Position numbers and translations under genes: made by a program. Shown here one piece after another: positions 24,280-35,280 of a stretch of 64,000 bases of DNA. This stretch comes from Pyxidicoccus trucidator (GTDB taxonomy: Bacteria; Myxococcota; Myxococcia; Myxococcales; Myxococcaceae): assembly GCF_010894435.1 (NCBI RefSeq), contig NZ_JAAIXZ010000002.1, positions 248,001-312,000 of the forward strand, given 5' to 3'. The notes beneath the pieces were generated by a model. That model was not told the origin of the DNA and did no database searches. It saw nothing but the letters and a program-made list of their open reading frames with translations. How positions within the stretch are numbered: position 1 is the stretch's first letter; every line of letters starts with the position of its first letter.

Positions 24280-25517
24280 ACCACTTCACCTGGCGGAAGG
24301 GCGTGCTGCACGCGGAGGGCGTGCCGCTGACGGCCATCGCCGACGCGGCGGGGACGCCCACCTACGTGTACTCCTCCGCCACACTCACCCGGCACTTCCG
24401 GGTGGTGTCGGAGGCCTTCGGCGCCACGCCGCACCTCATCTGCTACTCGGTGAAGGCGAACTCGAACCTGTCCATCCTCCGGCTCTTCTCCGGGCTGGGT
24501 GGCGGCTTCGACATCGTCTCCGGCGGCGAGCTGGCCCGGGTGAAGCAGGCCGGCGGCGACGTGAGCAAGACGGTGTTCGCCGGCGTGGGCAAGACGCAGG
24601 AGGAGATGGAGGCGGCCCTGGCCGCGGGCATCCTCCTCTTCAACGTGGAGAGCGCGGAGGAGCTGGACGCGCTGGACGCAGTGGGCCGTCGCCTCGGAAA
24701 GCGCGCGCCCTTCGCGCTGCGCGTGAATCCGGACGTGGACGCGCGCACGCACCGCTACATCTCCACCGGGCTCAAGACGTCGAAGTTCGGCGTGCCCTTC
24801 GAGGAGGCGGTGGCCCTCTACACGCGCGCGAAGAAGCTGAAGGGCGTGCGGGCGGCCGGGCTGGACTGCCACATCGGCTCGCAGCTCACCCAGGCCTCGC
24901 CCATGCGCGCCGCCCTCACCAAGGTGGCGGGCCTGTACTCGGAGCTCAAGGCGAAGGGGCACCCGCTGGAGTACCTGGACGTGGGCGGCGGCCTGGGCAT
25001 CACCTATACGGACGAGACGCCGCCGTCCCCCGAGGAGTACGCCCGCACGGTGCTGGCCGCGACGAAGGGCACCGGCGCGCACCTGCTGCTGGAGCCGGGC
25101 CGGGCGCTGGTGGGCAACGCCGGCGTGCTGCTCACCCGGGTGCTGTACCGGAAGAAGACGCCCGCGAAGCACTTCGTCGTGGTGGACGCGGGGATGAACG
25201 ACCTCCTCCGCCCCGCCCTCTACGAGGCGCACCACGGCCTCCAGCCCCTGGTGAAGCGCCGGGGGAAGGCGGTGGAGGTGGATGTCGTGGGGCCGGTGTG
25301 TGAGTCCACGGACGTGCTGGCGAAGGCCCGCCCCCTGGTCCTCCCCCAGGCGGGCGAGCTGTACGCCTTCATGAGCGCCGGGGCCTACGGGATGAGCATG
25401 GCCTCGAACTACAACTCCCGGCCCCGCCCGGCGGAAGTCATGGTGGACGGGGATGCGTGGAGGGTTGTCCGCGAACGGGAGCGGATTGAGGATCTCTGGC
25501 GCGGCGAGCGGGCCTGA
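24276..25517 (+). CDS. lysA: Diaminopimelate decarboxylase
   Basis: A 413-residue PLP enzyme starting at GTG 24276, which overlaps the LptM-like stop (GTGA). Visible marks are the PLP lysine in CYSVKANSNLSILR (K60), FDIVSGGEL, DCHIGSQLTQ, VGGGLGITYTDE, LLEPGRALVGNAG and VGPVCESTDVLA with the catalytic Cys. It decarboxylates meso-DAP to lysine. The reading frame is open further upstream, but only within sequence overlapping the lipoprotein gene. Confidence 0.97.
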   Translation: MNHFTWRKGVLHAEGVPLTAIADAAGTPTYVYSSATLTRHFRVVSEAFGATPHLICYSVKANSNLSILRLFSGLGGGFDIVSGGELARVKQAGGDVSKTVFAGVGKTQEEMEAALAAGILLFNVESAEELDALDAVGRRLGKRAPFALRVNPDVDARTHRYISTGLKTSKFGVPFEEAVALYTRAKKLKGVRAAGLDCHIGSQLTQASPMRAALTKVAGLYSELKAKGHPLEYLDVGGGLGITYTDETPPSPEEYARTVLAATKGTGAHLLLEPGRALVGNAGVLLTRVLYRKKTPAKHFVVVDAGMNDLLRPALYEAHHGLQPLVKRRGKAVEVDVVGPVCESTDVLAKARPLVLPQAGELYAFMSAGAYGMSMASNYNSRPRPAEVMVDGDAWRVVRERERIEDLWRGERA

Positions 25518-25533
25518 ACATATAAGCGCCGAC

Positions 25534-26421
25534 ATGAAGACCTTCGAAGGCTCCATGACGGCGCTCGCCACCCCGTTTCGCGACGGGGCGTTCGACGAGC
25601 AGGCCTACCGGGCCCTGGTGCGCTACCAGATTGAGGGTGGCACCAGCGTCCTGATTCCCATGGGCACCACCGGTGAGTCGGTGACCATGACGTCCGACGA
25701 GCGCGCCCGCGCGGTGAAGGTCGCGGTGGAGGAGGCGAAAGGTCGCGTCGCGGTGGTGGGCGGTGGCGGCTCCAACAGCACCGCGGAGTCCATCGACAAC
25801 GTGAAGCGCGTGCGCGAGGCGGGCGCGGACGGCACGCTCATCGTCACGCCGTACTACAACAAGCCCACGCAGGCGGGGCTGGTGGAGCACTTCCGCGCCA
25901 TTGCCCGCGCGCACCCGGGCTTCCCGATTGTCGCCTACAACGTCCCGGGCCGCACCGGCGTGGACATGCTGCCGGAGACGGTGCAGCGCCTGTGTGACAT
26001 CCCGGAGGTGGTGGCCATCAAGGAGGCCACCGGGAACATGTTCCGGGCGCTCGAAATCCTGGAGAAGTGCGGCGAGCGGATGACGCTCTTGTCCGGCGAC
26101 GACTTCACCGTGCTGCCCTTCATGGCCTGCGGCGGCAAGGGCGTCATCTCCGTGTCCTCCAACGTGGCGCCGCGGATGATGGCGGACATCGTCGCCCTGG
26201 CTCGCGCGGGGGAGTTCGCGAAGGCGCGTGACGTCCAGGTGCGGATGAACGACCTGCACCGGCTGCTCTTCGTGGAGGCCAACCCCATTCCGGTGAAGTG
26301 GGCGCTCCACGTCATGGGCCTGTTCGGCCCGGAGCTGCGCCTGCCGCTGGTGCCGATGAGCGAGCCCGGCGCTTCCAAGCTGCGCGACGAGCTGCGCACG
26401 CTGGGGCTGCTCAAGGGTTAG
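25534..26421 (+). CDS. dapA: 4-hydroxy-tetrahydrodipicolinate synthase
   Basis: A 295-residue TIM-barrel enzyme beginning [20 protein letters not shown] at ATG 25534. Active-site residues are visible: [10 protein letters not shown] (substrate carboxylate binding), [12 protein letters not shown]135 and R140 in [12 protein letters not shown], and Schiff-base K163 in [10 protein letters not shown]. It condenses pyruvate with aspartate semialdehyde, the first step toward DAP and lysine. It lies 16 bp after lysA. Confidence 0.97.
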   Translation: MKTFEGSMTALATPFRDGAFDEQAYRALVRYQIEGGTSVLIPMGTTGESVTMTSDERARAVKVAVEEAKGRVAVVGGGGSNSTAESIDNVKRVREAGADGTLIVTPYYNKPTQAGLVEHFRAIARAHPGFPIVAYNVPGRTGVDMLPETVQRLCDIPEVVAIKEATGNMFRALEILEKCGERMTLLSGDDFTVLPFMACGGKGVISVSSNVAPRMMADIVALARAGEFAKARDVQVRMNDLHRLLFVEANPIPVKWALHVMGLFGPELRLPLVPMSEPGASKLRDELRTLGLLKG

Positions 26422-26438
26422 ACTGGAGCGCGGTACAC

Positions 26439-27254
26439 ATGATTCGCACCGTCATCACCGGCGTCACAGGTCGCATGGGCAGCACGCTGCTGCGCCTGGC
26501 GCGCGACGCGGAAGATTTGAAGGTGGTGGGCGCCACGGAGCGGCCGGGCAGCGCCGCCGTGGGGCTGGACGCGGGGCTCGCCGCGCGGCTGGGCGCGCTG
26601 GAGGTCCAGGTGGTGGACGACCTGGGCCGGGCGCTGGACGCGGCGAAGGCGGACGTCGTCGTCGACTTCACCAGCGCCGAGGTGAGCGTGGCCCACGCGA
26701 AGGCGTGCGCGGCGCGCGGCGTGGCGATGGTGGTGGGCTCCACCGGCTTCACGCCTGAGTCCACCGCGGCGCTGGCGGAGTGCGCGAAGGTCATCCCCGT
26801 GGTGGCCGCGCCCAACATGTCCGTGGGCGTCAACGTGGTGTTCCGCATGGCGGCGGAGCTGGCGCGGGTGCTGGGGCCGTCCTTCGACGTGGAGGTGCTG
26901 GAGGCGCACCACCGCATGAAGAAGGACGCGCCCAGCGGCACCGCGCTGCGGCTGGCGGAGGTGGTGGCCGGGGCGCTGGGGCGCTCGAAGGAGGACCTCA
27001 CCTTCGCCCGCGAGGGCATGGTGGGCGCCCGTCCGGCCGGCGAGATTGGCGTGCAGACGCTGCGGGGCGGGGACGTGGTGGGCGAGCACACGGTGTACTT
27101 CTTCGGCGAGGGCGAGCGCGTCGAGCTCACCCACCGGGCCACCAGTCGGGATCAGTTCGGCCTGGGCGCGCTGCGGGCCGCGCGCTGGGTGGTGGGACGG
27201 GCGCCAGGGCTCTACGACATGGCCGACGTGCTCGGCTTCCAGAGGAACACATGA
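26439..27254 (+). CDS. dapB: 4-hydroxy-tetrahydrodipicolinate reductase
   Basis: A 271-residue DapB beginning [19 protein letters not shown], the NAD(P)H-binding GxxGRMG. Further marks are [11 protein letters not shown], the GTTGxxxxx equivalent [42 protein letters not shown] (catalytic His pair and Lys) and [21 protein letters not shown]. It reduces the dapA product to tetrahydrodipicolinate. The stop overlaps the next start as ATGA (27251-27254). Confidence 0.97.
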   Translation: MIRTVITGVTGRMGSTLLRLARDAEDLKVVGATERPGSAAVGLDAGLAARLGALEVQVVDDLGRALDAAKADVVVDFTSAEVSVAHAKACAARGVAMVVGSTGFTPESTAALAECAKVIPVVAAPNMSVGVNVVFRMAAELARVLGPSFDVEVLEAHHRMKKDAPSGTALRLAEVVAGALGRSKEDLTFAREGMVGARPAGEIGVQTLRGGDVVGEHTVYFFGEGERVELTHRATSRDQFGLGALRAARWVVGRAPGLYDMADVLGFQRNT

Positions 27255-28021
27255 CGACCGCGCGCTACTGCCGCTTCCTGCACGAGGGCCGTGCGCACCA
27301 TGGCCGCGTGGAGGGCACCGAGGTGGTGGTGCTGTCCGCGGCGCCCTGGGCCGGCGGGAAGGACACGGGCCTGCGCCGCTCGCTGTCGTCCCTCACGCTG
27401 CTGGTGCCCTCGGACGCGTCCAAGGTGGTCTGCATCGGCCAGAACTACCGCAAGCACGCGGAGGAGATGGGCAAGCCCGTCCCGGCCGAGCCGCTCATCT
27501 TCATCAAGCCCTCCACCGCCCTCAACGGCATGGGCTCGCCCATCCGGATTCCGAAGGCGAGCCAGGAGGTGCACTACGAGGCGGAGCTGGCGCTCGTGAT
27601 TGGCGAGCGCGTGCGCAACGCCGACGAGGCGACGGCCGCGCGTGCCATCTGGGGCCTCACCTGCTTCAACGACGTGACGGCGCGTGACATCCAGAAGCGC
27701 GAGATTCAGCACACCCGCGCCAAGGGCTACGACACCTTCGCCTGTGCGGGGCCCTGGGCGGTGACGGGCCTGTCCGCGGCGGACCTGCGGATTGTCTGCC
27801 GGGTGAACGGGCAGGTGCGCCAGGACAGCAGGACGTCCGACATGGTGTTCAGCCCCGCCCGCCTGGTGTCCTTCATCTCCCAGGGAATGACGCTGCTGCC
27901 CGGCGACATGGTGAGCACGGGGACGCCGTCCGGGGTGGGGAAGCTGGAGGCCGGGGATACGGTGGAGGTGGAGCTCGAGGGAATCGGGACCCTGGTCAAC
28001 CCGGTTGAGATGGAGCCGTGA
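27251..28021 (+). CDS. FAH-family hydrolase
   Basis: A 256-residue fumarylacetoacetate-hydrolase-fold protein from ATG 27251. The characteristic run [34 protein letters not shown] and [15 protein letters not shown] gives the metal-binding Glu pair; [32 protein letters not shown] and [17 protein letters not shown] complete it. Family members are acylpyruvases, oxaloacetate tautomerases/decarboxylases or fumarylacetoacetases, and the substrate is uncertain. It is coupled to dapB (ATGA) and folK (GTGA). Confidence 0.9.
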   Translation: MTTARYCRFLHEGRAHHGRVEGTEVVVLSAAPWAGGKDTGLRRSLSSLTLLVPSDASKVVCIGQNYRKHAEEMGKPVPAEPLIFIKPSTALNGMGSPIRIPKASQEVHYEAELALVIGERVRNADEATAARAIWGLTCFNDVTARDIQKREIQHTRAKGYDTFACAGPWAVTGLSAADLRIVCRVNGQVRQDSRTSDMVFSPARLVSFISQGMTLLPGDMVSTGTPSGVGKLEAGDTVEVELEGIGTLVNPVEMEP

Positions 28022-28542
28022 GCGACACCGTCTACGTGGGTTTGGGTTCCAATGAGGGAGACCGCGAGGCCCATCTCGTCGCGGCCCTGACCGCGCTGTC
28101 CCGCATCGATGCGGTGGCGGTGCTGAGCTGTTCCTCCCTCTTCGACAGCGCCCCCGTGGGCCCGCCGCAGCCGCGCTTCCTCAACGCCGTGGTGGCGCTG
28201 GAGTGCGGCCTGCCGCCCCAGCGGTTGCTGTGCATCATCCAGCAGATAGAGAAGGACCTGGGGCGCCGCCGCGAGGAGCGCTGGGGCCCGCGCACCATCG
28301 ACCTGGACATCCTCTTCTGGGAGGGCCAGTTGGTGGCCGACCCGCACCTCCAGGTGCCGCATCTGGAGATGCACAAGCGCCGCTTCGTGCTCGAGCCGCT
28401 GGCCGAGCTGGCTCCGGACCTGAAGCACCCCGTTCTTGGCGTCACCGTGAAGGAGCTCCTCGGGAAACTCGCCCCGCAGGATGTCCGCAGGAGCGAGGCC
28501 ACCTGGTGGCCCGAAGCGAGCTACTCGAGCACCGACACATGA
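28018..28542 (+). CDS. folK: 2-amino-4-hydroxy-6-hydroxymethyldihydropteridine pyrophosphokinase
   Basis: A 174-residue HPPK starting at GTG 28018, inside the GTGA overlap with the FAH gene. Marks are VYVGLGSNEGDREAHL, PQPRFLNAVVALE, IEKDLGRRREERWGPRTIDLDILFW (the HPPK signature with catalytic Asp pair) and VPHLEMHKRRFVLEPLAEL. It transfers pyrophosphate from ATP to the pterin in folate synthesis. It ends in ATGA overlap with the TPR gene. Confidence 0.96.
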   Translation: MSDTVYVGLGSNEGDREAHLVAALTALSRIDAVAVLSCSSLFDSAPVGPPQPRFLNAVVALECGLPPQRLLCIIQQIEKDLGRRREERWGPRTIDLDILFWEGQLVADPHLQVPHLEMHKRRFVLEPLAELAPDLKHPVLGVTVKELLGKLAPQDVRRSEATWWPEASYSSTDT

Positions 28543-29900
28543 ACCTGTCCCTTGCCCTGGCCACCGCGGCGCTGCTGGCCGCCGAGCCCTCCAACCTCCC
28601 GCCCGGCCACCCGACGGTTCCTCCGGGGACCACGGCCTCGCCCGCCCGCCCGCCCGCCGGACAGGGGGCCGGCCAGCTGCCCGAGGGGCATCCCCCCATG
28701 GAGGCCGCGCCGACCGGGGCCGCTCCCACGGGTGAGCTGCCCGCGGGGCACCCGCCCATGTCCGGCACGGGCCGGGCGCCTCCTTCCGCGGATGAGCTGC
28801 TGAAGCAGCTCGACTCCACGGAGGGGCTGCGGGGCAAGGAGAAGACCTTCGAAATCGCCTCGTCGCTGGGGCGGCTCTACTACGTGAACGGCCGCAACGC
28901 GGACGCCGTCATCTACCTGCTGCAGGCGGAGGCGCGGGCGAAGCCGGCGCGCGAGCTGTTCCTGGCGCAGCGAAAGAAGCTGGGCAAGACGCCGGTGCCC
29001 TCGCCGGAGGCCGCGGGCTGTGGCTTCAAGCCGGGCATGGCGGTGGAGGACATGGCCACGGCGGCGCAGGAGCGCGCGAAGAAGGGCGACACCGCGGGCG
29101 CGGCGGCCTGCGCGCGCGTGGCGCTGACGCCAGTGCTGGACGTGGAGATGATGCGGGCCCACGCGCTCTTCCTCTCGGGCGACGCGGAGGGCGCGCTGGC
29201 CGCGTACGCCGGCGTGCTGGAGGTGGAGCCCACGCACGAGGAGGCCCTGTACTCGCGCTCGGCGCTGCTGTTCGAGACGAAGGGCGAGGACGTCGCGGCG
29301 CTGAAGCAGGCGCGCGCGGGCTTCGACGCGCTGGTGGCCGCGCATCCGGACACGGCGCGGGCGCAGATGGCGAAGCGGCTGAGCACCCTGGCGGAGGAGA
29401 CGGTGAAGGCGGGCGGCCGGAAGAAGCTGCTCGCCTCGCGCGCGGAGGACCGGCGCATCCGGCTGTCCCAGGCCGCCAAGGCGCCGGCCGACGCGCCGCG
29501 CCCGCTGTCGCAGGAGGCCATCGACGCCGTGCAGAACACCGAGCGCACGCCGGAGCTGGAGCAGGGCCTGGCGAAGCTGGTGGACGAGGGCGAGGAGCAC
29601 CTGGCGAAGGGCCGCTACCAGGAGGCGCTGGCCAACTACACGCGCGTGGTGCCCTTCCAGCCGGAGAATGGCCGCGCGAAGGCGGGCATGGCGTGGGCGC
29701 TGGTGGGCCTGGGCCGTCCCATGGCCGCGCGCGTGTGGAGCGTGGCCGTGCAGTCCGACCCGGCGGCGGTGGAGAAGCTGGGCGACACCCTGAAGACCAA
29801 GGGCGACGCGAAGGGCGCCAAGGCGCTCTGGGAGAGGCTCGCCGCGGACGCTCCGGAGTACCCCAACAAGGCGGCCCTGCAGGCCAAGCTGGGGCAGTAG
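28539..29900 (+). CDS. TPR protein with GHP-repeat N-terminus
   Basis: A 453-residue protein, coupled by ATGA to folK. The short N-terminal MNLSLALATAALLAAEP is a weak signal peptide. Residues about 17-90 are Pro/Gly-rich and hold three LPxGHPxM-type repeats (LPPGHPTVPPG, LPEGHPPM, LPAGHPPM). From about residue 95 come helical tetratricopeptide-like repeats: ASSLGRLYYVNGRNADAVIYLLQAEA, AHALFLSGDAEGALAAYAGVLEVEPTHEEALY and GEEHLAKGRYQEALANYTRVVPFQPENGRAKAGMAWALVGLG. It is probably an extracytoplasmic scaffold; partners are unknown. It is the last gene of the run and is followed by a terminator-like hairpin. Confidence 0.8.
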   Translation: MNLSLALATAALLAAEPSNLPPGHPTVPPGTTASPARPPAGQGAGQLPEGHPPMEAAPTGAAPTGELPAGHPPMSGTGRAPPSADELLKQLDSTEGLRGKEKTFEIASSLGRLYYVNGRNADAVIYLLQAEARAKPARELFLAQRKKLGKTPVPSPEAAGCGFKPGMAVEDMATAAQERAKKGDTAGAAACARVALTPVLDVEMMRAHALFLSGDAEGALAAYAGVLEVEPTHEEALYSRSALLFETKGEDVAALKQARAGFDALVAAHPDTARAQMAKRLSTLAEETVKAGGRKKLLASRAEDRRIRLSQAAKAPADAPRPLSQEAIDAVQNTERTPELEQGLAKLVDEGEEHLAKGRYQEALANYTRVVPFQPENGRAKAGMAWALVGLGRPMAARVWSVAVQSDPAAVEKLGDTLKTKGDAKGAKALWERLAADAPEYPNKAALQAKLGQ

Positions 29901-29912
29901 GCTCCTGAGCGA

Positions 29913-29940
29913 GAGGGGCGGCGCTGGCCGTCGGCCCCTC
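29913..29940. terminator. Convergent terminator hairpin (TPR gene / kdsD)
   Basis: GAGGGGC (29913-29919) pairs with GCCCCTC (29934-29940) in the 50-bp gap between two stop codons pointing at each other, with GGCC/GGCC further in. There is no T-run, as is usual in this GC-rich DNA. Confidence 0.5.
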
Positions 29941-29950
29941 CGCGCTGCCG

Positions 29951-31009
29951 TCAGACGAACTTCGCGGCCAGCAGGTCCTGCACGTCGAGCAGGCCCACGG
30001 CGTGGCCCTCGGCGTCCACCACGGGGAGCTGGTCCACCCGCAGCTCGCGCATCTGCGCGGTGGCGGTGAGCACCAGCGTCTCCGGCGTCACGCAGCGCGG
30101 GTGCTTCCCCATGACGTCGCGCACCGGCACCGTGAAGTCGGTGAGGCCGTCCTCCACGCGGCGGCGCAAATCGCCGTCGGTGAAGATGCCCACCAGCAGT
30201 CCGGCCTTGTCCACCACGCACGCGGCGCCCGGCCGGCCCGGCGTCTTCGTCATCACCCGCACCACCTGGGACAGGGGCGCGGTGTCCAGCACCAGCGGGT
30301 TGGCGGGGCCGCTGCGCATCAGCTCGAAGACGCGCTGCACGGAGCGCCCCAGCTTCCCGCCCGGGTGCAGGAGCGCGTAGTCCTCCGTGCCGAAGGGCCG
30401 CGAGCGCAGCACCGCCATGGCCAGCGCGTCCCCCAGCGCATGGAGCGCCGCGGTGGAGGCGGTGGGCACCAGCCCCATGGGGCACGCCTCTTCAATCGGG
30501 CCGATGTCCAGCACCAGCTCCGCGCCCCGCGCCAGCGGGCTCTCCGTGTCACCCGTGAGGGCGATGACGGGCGTGGCCATGCGCTTGAACGCGGGCAGCA
30601 GGCGCACCAGCTCCTCGGTGGAGCCGCTGTTCGACAGCGCGAGGATGACGTCCCCGCGCGCCACGCGGCCCAAATCCCCGTGCACGGCCTCGGCCGGGTG
30701 CAGGTACACGGAGCGGATGCCCGTGGAGGCCAGCGTGGCGGACAGCTTCTGGCCGATGTGGCCCGCCTTGCCCATGCCGGTGACGACCACCTGCCCGGTG
30801 CACTCGCGCACCAGGCGCACGGCGCTCAGGAAGGACTCCCCCAGGCGCTCCGTGACGTTGAGGATGGCGCGGGCCTCGGCCTCCAGCACGCCTCGCGCGT
30901 AGGCAAGCGTGGCCTCGGCGTCGGGAGCGGACGCGGGGGGCTGGGCAGGGCGGCCGGGGAGGGCGCGCAGGCGGGGCTTCTTGGCGGCGGAGCGAGGGGC
31001 GCGGGCCAT
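29951..31009 (-). CDS. kdsD: D-arabinose-5-phosphate isomerase (KpsF/GutQ family)
   Basis: A 352-residue protein from ATG 31009 (MARAPRSAAKKPRLRALP); an Ala/Pro/Arg-rich N-terminal extension of about 30 residues precedes the SIS domain. SIS marks are VVTGMGKAGHIGQKLSATLASTG and LALSNSGSTEELVRLLP with the catalytic His nearby. Two CBS domains follow (LVLDTAPLSQVVRVMTKTPGRPGAACVVDKAGLLVGIFTDGDLRR and DVMGKHPRCVTPETLVLTATAQMRELRVDQLPVVDAEG). It isomerises ribulose-5-phosphate for Kdo, an LPS sugar. A longer upstream start is possible. Confidence 0.93.
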   Translation of the reverse strand: MARAPRSAAKKPRLRALPGRPAQPPASAPDAEATLAYARGVLEAEARAILNVTERLGESFLSAVRLVRECTGQVVVTGMGKAGHIGQKLSATLASTGIRSVYLHPAEAVHGDLGRVARGDVILALSNSGSTEELVRLLPAFKRMATPVIALTGDTESPLARGAELVLDIGPIEEACPMGLVPTASTAALHALGDALAMAVLRSRPFGTEDYALLHPGGKLGRSVQRVFELMRSGPANPLVLDTAPLSQVVRVMTKTPGRPGAACVVDKAGLLVGIFTDGDLRRRVEDGLTDFTVPVRDVMGKHPRCVTPETLVLTATAQMRELRVDQLPVVDAEGHAVGLLDVQDLLAAKFV

Positions 31010-31165
31010 GGTGTTGGCCAGAGCTTCTACCCTCCACCCCCCCACGGTGGCCACCCTTGACGCGTGGGGGGCCATCGGTTACGCGCCTGCTCGCCTGGGC
31101 TCTTCGAGCCCCGGGTACATCCACCTTCATTCAATCGCAGGTTCTTTCCCAGGAGAGGGGACGAG

Positions 31166-31834
31166 ATGAAGTTCTTCATCGACACCGCTGACGTCGAGGA
31201 GATCCGCAAGGCCCACGCGATGGGCTGCGTGGACGGCGTGACTACCAACCCGTCGCTCCTGGCCAAGGTGGGGCGGCCCCTGGAGGAGACCATCCGGGAG
31301 ATCTGCACCATCGTCGACGGCCCCATCAGCGCCGAGTGCGTCTCGCTGGAGGCGGACGAGCTGGTGAAGGAGGGCCGCACCCTGGCCAAGATTCACGACA
31401 ACGTCGTCGTGAAGATTCCCATGGGCGTGGAGGGCATGAAGGCCGTCAAGGCGCTCACCGCCGAGGGCATCCGCACCAACGTCACCCTCTGCTTCTCCGC
31501 CAACCAGGCCCTGCTGTGCGCCAAGGCGGGGGCCACCTACGTGTCGCCCTTCGTCGGTCGCCTGGATGACATCTCGCAGGATGGCATGGAGCTCATCTCC
31601 ACCATCATCGAGATCTACCAGAACTACGACTTCAACACGCAGGTGCTGGTCGCCAGCGTCCGCAACCCGGTGCACGTCCTCCAGGCCGCGCGCATGGGCG
31701 CGGATGTGGCCACGCTGCCCTACAGCGTCATCGCCCAGTTGGCCAACCACCCGCTGACCGATGCCGGCATCAAGAAGTTCCTGGCCGACTGGGAGAAGGT
31801 CCCCAAGGCGGCCAGGCCCCCGGCGGCGAAGTAG
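31166..31834 (+). CDS. Transaldolase/fructose-6-phosphate aldolase family protein
   Basis: A 222-residue small transaldolase-fold enzyme with an excellent AGGAGAGGGG site before ATG 31166. Marks are [40 protein letters not shown] with Schiff-base K83, and [19 protein letters not shown]. These small enzymes act either as transaldolase (TalC) or as fructose-6-phosphate aldolase (FSA); sequence alone does not separate them. It diverges from kdsD and is followed by a long, stable hairpin. Confidence 0.9.
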   Translation: MKFFIDTADVEEIRKAHAMGCVDGVTTNPSLLAKVGRPLEETIREICTIVDGPISAECVSLEADELVKEGRTLAKIHDNVVVKIPMGVEGMKAVKALTAEGIRTNVTLCFSANQALLCAKAGATYVSPFVGRLDDISQDGMELISTIIEIYQNYDFNTQVLVASVRNPVHVLQAARMGADVATLPYSVIAQLANHPLTDAGIKKFLADWEKVPKAARPPAAK

Positions 31835-31840
31835 CCCGCC

Positions 31841-31895
31841 CGGCTCCCGGCCCGCCTCCGGCCTTCCCGTCCGGAGGCCGTCTCGCCGGGAGCCG
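31841..31895 (+). terminator. Two-part stem terminator after transaldolase gene
   Basis: An 11-bp outer stem CGGCTCCCGGC/GCCGGGAGCCG (31841-31851 with 31885-31895) encloses a 7-bp inner stem CCTCCGG/CCGGAGG (31855-31861 with 31871-31877). It begins 7 bp after the stop. No U-tract is present. Confidence 0.7.
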
Positions 31896-32037
31896 TGTCT
31901 CCCCCCTGGCCCCAGGCCCCCGGCCCCCGGTAGGAAGGGGGCTGGAGCGGGCCCCCGGCCGACGGGGCTGTGGGAGCGACTCCTCCCTGCCCGGGCAAGC
32001 GCGTAGGACTGGCGATTCCGCGACGCGTCATGTATGC

Positions 32038-32055
32038 GTTGACTCCCGAGTCAAC
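32038..32055. promoter_or_regulatory. Perfect 8-2-8 operator upstream of acyl-CoA dehydrogenase
   Basis: GTTGACTCCCGAGTCAAC is fully palindromic with a 2-bp centre. It embeds a -35-like TTGACT, lies 27-44 bp before the ATG, and is followed by another half-site GAGTCAC (32065-32071). The size fits a TetR- or similar family regulator of acyl-CoA metabolism, which is inference. Confidence 0.55.
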
Positions 32056-32081
32056 AAGCAGTCCGAGTCACGAGGAATCAC

Positions 32082-33218
<1,137 letters not shown>

Positions 33219-33251
33219 AAAAGCAGAACTGTGTCCGGCGGCCGTTTCCCA

Positions 33252-33281
33252 TTGCCGCCGCGACACCCGGATGCCTATTAA
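33252..33281 (+). promoter_or_regulatory. Candidate sigma-70 promoter of etfBA
   Basis: TTGCCG (33252-33257), an 18-bp spacer and TATTAA (33276-33281) sit 88 bp before the etfB GTG, in a locally AT-richer stretch. This suggests etfBA can be transcribed separately from the dehydrogenase gene. No mapped start supports it. Confidence 0.4.
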
Positions 33282-33368
33282 CCCAGACCGTTCGCGCGCC
33301 GCGTCAACCGGGCCCGCACGGACTGTTTTCCAGACCTCAGTCGTCTCCCCGTAAGGAGAAGCAACGCC

Positions 33369-34166
33369 GTGAAGATCCTCGTCACCGCCAAGCGCGTGGA
33401 AGACCCCGAGTCCAAGATCAAGGTCAAGCCGGATGGCTCGGGCATCGTTCAGGAGGGGCTCAAGTACAAGATCAACCCCTTTGACGAGATCGGCGTCGAA
33501 GAGGGCCTGCGCCTCGTCGCGAAGCACCAGGGCGAAGTCGTGGTGGTGTCCATCGGCGGCAAGGAGGTGCAGGAGCAGCTCCGGCACGCCCTGGCCATGG
33601 GCGCCCACCGCGCGGTGTGGGTGAACCACACCGGCCCGCTGGACCAGCTCGGCATCGCCGGCCTGCTCCAGAAGGTCGCGGAGAAGGAGAAGCCGGACAT
33701 GGTCATCCTCGGCAAGCAGTCCATCGACGACGACCAGAACCAGGTGGGCCAGTACCTCGCCGAGTTCCTCGGCTGGGGCCAGGCGACCTTCGCCTCCAAG
33801 GTGGAGTCGCTGGAGAGCGAGCAGGAGAAGAACAAGGTGCCCGCGCTCGTCATCGGCGCCGACGGCAAGACGGTGCGCGTGATTCGCGAGGTCGACAACG
33901 GGCTGGCCACGCTGGAGTGCCAGCTGCCCGCCATCGTCACCACGGACCTGCGCCTCAACCAGCCGCGCTACGCCAGCCTCCCCGGCATCATGAAGGCCAA
34001 GAGCAAGCCCATCGAGGAGCTGACCCCGGACAAGCTGGGCGTGAATGTCACCCCGGCCATCCAGGTGCTGAAGATGTCGTCGCCCCCCGCGCGCAAGGCG
34101 GGCATCAAGGTCGCCGACGTGCCGGCCCTGGTGGAGAAGCTCCACAACGAGGCCAAGGTCGTCTGA
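33369..34166 (+). CDS. etfB: Electron transfer flavoprotein subunit beta
   Basis: A 265-residue EtfB starting at GTG 33369 after TAAGGAGAAG. Marks are MKILVTAKRVEDPESKIKV, KINPFDEIGVEEGLRL, DDDQNQVGQYLAEFLGW with the AMP-binding region, and the recognition loop VDNGLATLECQLPAIVTTDLRLNQPRYASLPGIMKAK. It accepts electrons from acyl-CoA dehydrogenases as part of EtfAB. Confidence 0.97.
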   Translation: MKILVTAKRVEDPESKIKVKPDGSGIVQEGLKYKINPFDEIGVEEGLRLVAKHQGEVVVVSIGGKEVQEQLRHALAMGAHRAVWVNHTGPLDQLGIAGLLQKVAEKEKPDMVILGKQSIDDDQNQVGQYLAEFLGWGQATFASKVESLESEQEKNKVPALVIGADGKTVRVIREVDNGLATLECQLPAIVTTDLRLNQPRYASLPGIMKAKSKPIEELTPDKLGVNVTPAIQVLKMSSPPARKAGIKVADVPALVEKLHNEAKVV

Positions 34167-34224
34167 GCGGCCCGTCCGCTCCCTCCCTTCGGAACGAACC
34201 TTTTAGAGACACGGAGTCACTCAG

Positions 34225-35190
<966 letters not shown>

Positions 35191-35216
35191 CACCCGGGAT
35201 TCCGTTGCAGGCCCGA

Positions 35217-35249
35217 GGGGCGACGTGGGGACACTCCCCGCGCCGCCCC
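35217..35249. terminator. Convergent terminator hairpin (etfA / Coa1-family gene)
   Basis: GGGGCG (35217-35222) pairs with CGCCCC (35244-35249), with a GGGG/CCCC inner pairing. It sits between two converging stop codons 90 bp apart. Confidence 0.45.
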
Positions 35250-35280
35250 TTCGCCGTTCCAGGGGCCGGTGCGAGGTGGA

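Noticed and set aside
28539-28800. Signal peptide cleavage and export of the GHP-repeat TPR protein
   Set aside because: The N-terminal hydrophobic run is short, so export is mentioned as probable only and is not claimed as a separate feature.
31841-31895. Riboswitch or small RNA instead of terminator after the transaldolase gene
   Set aside because: The structure lies just behind the stop and has no second conformation that I could find; terminator is simpler.
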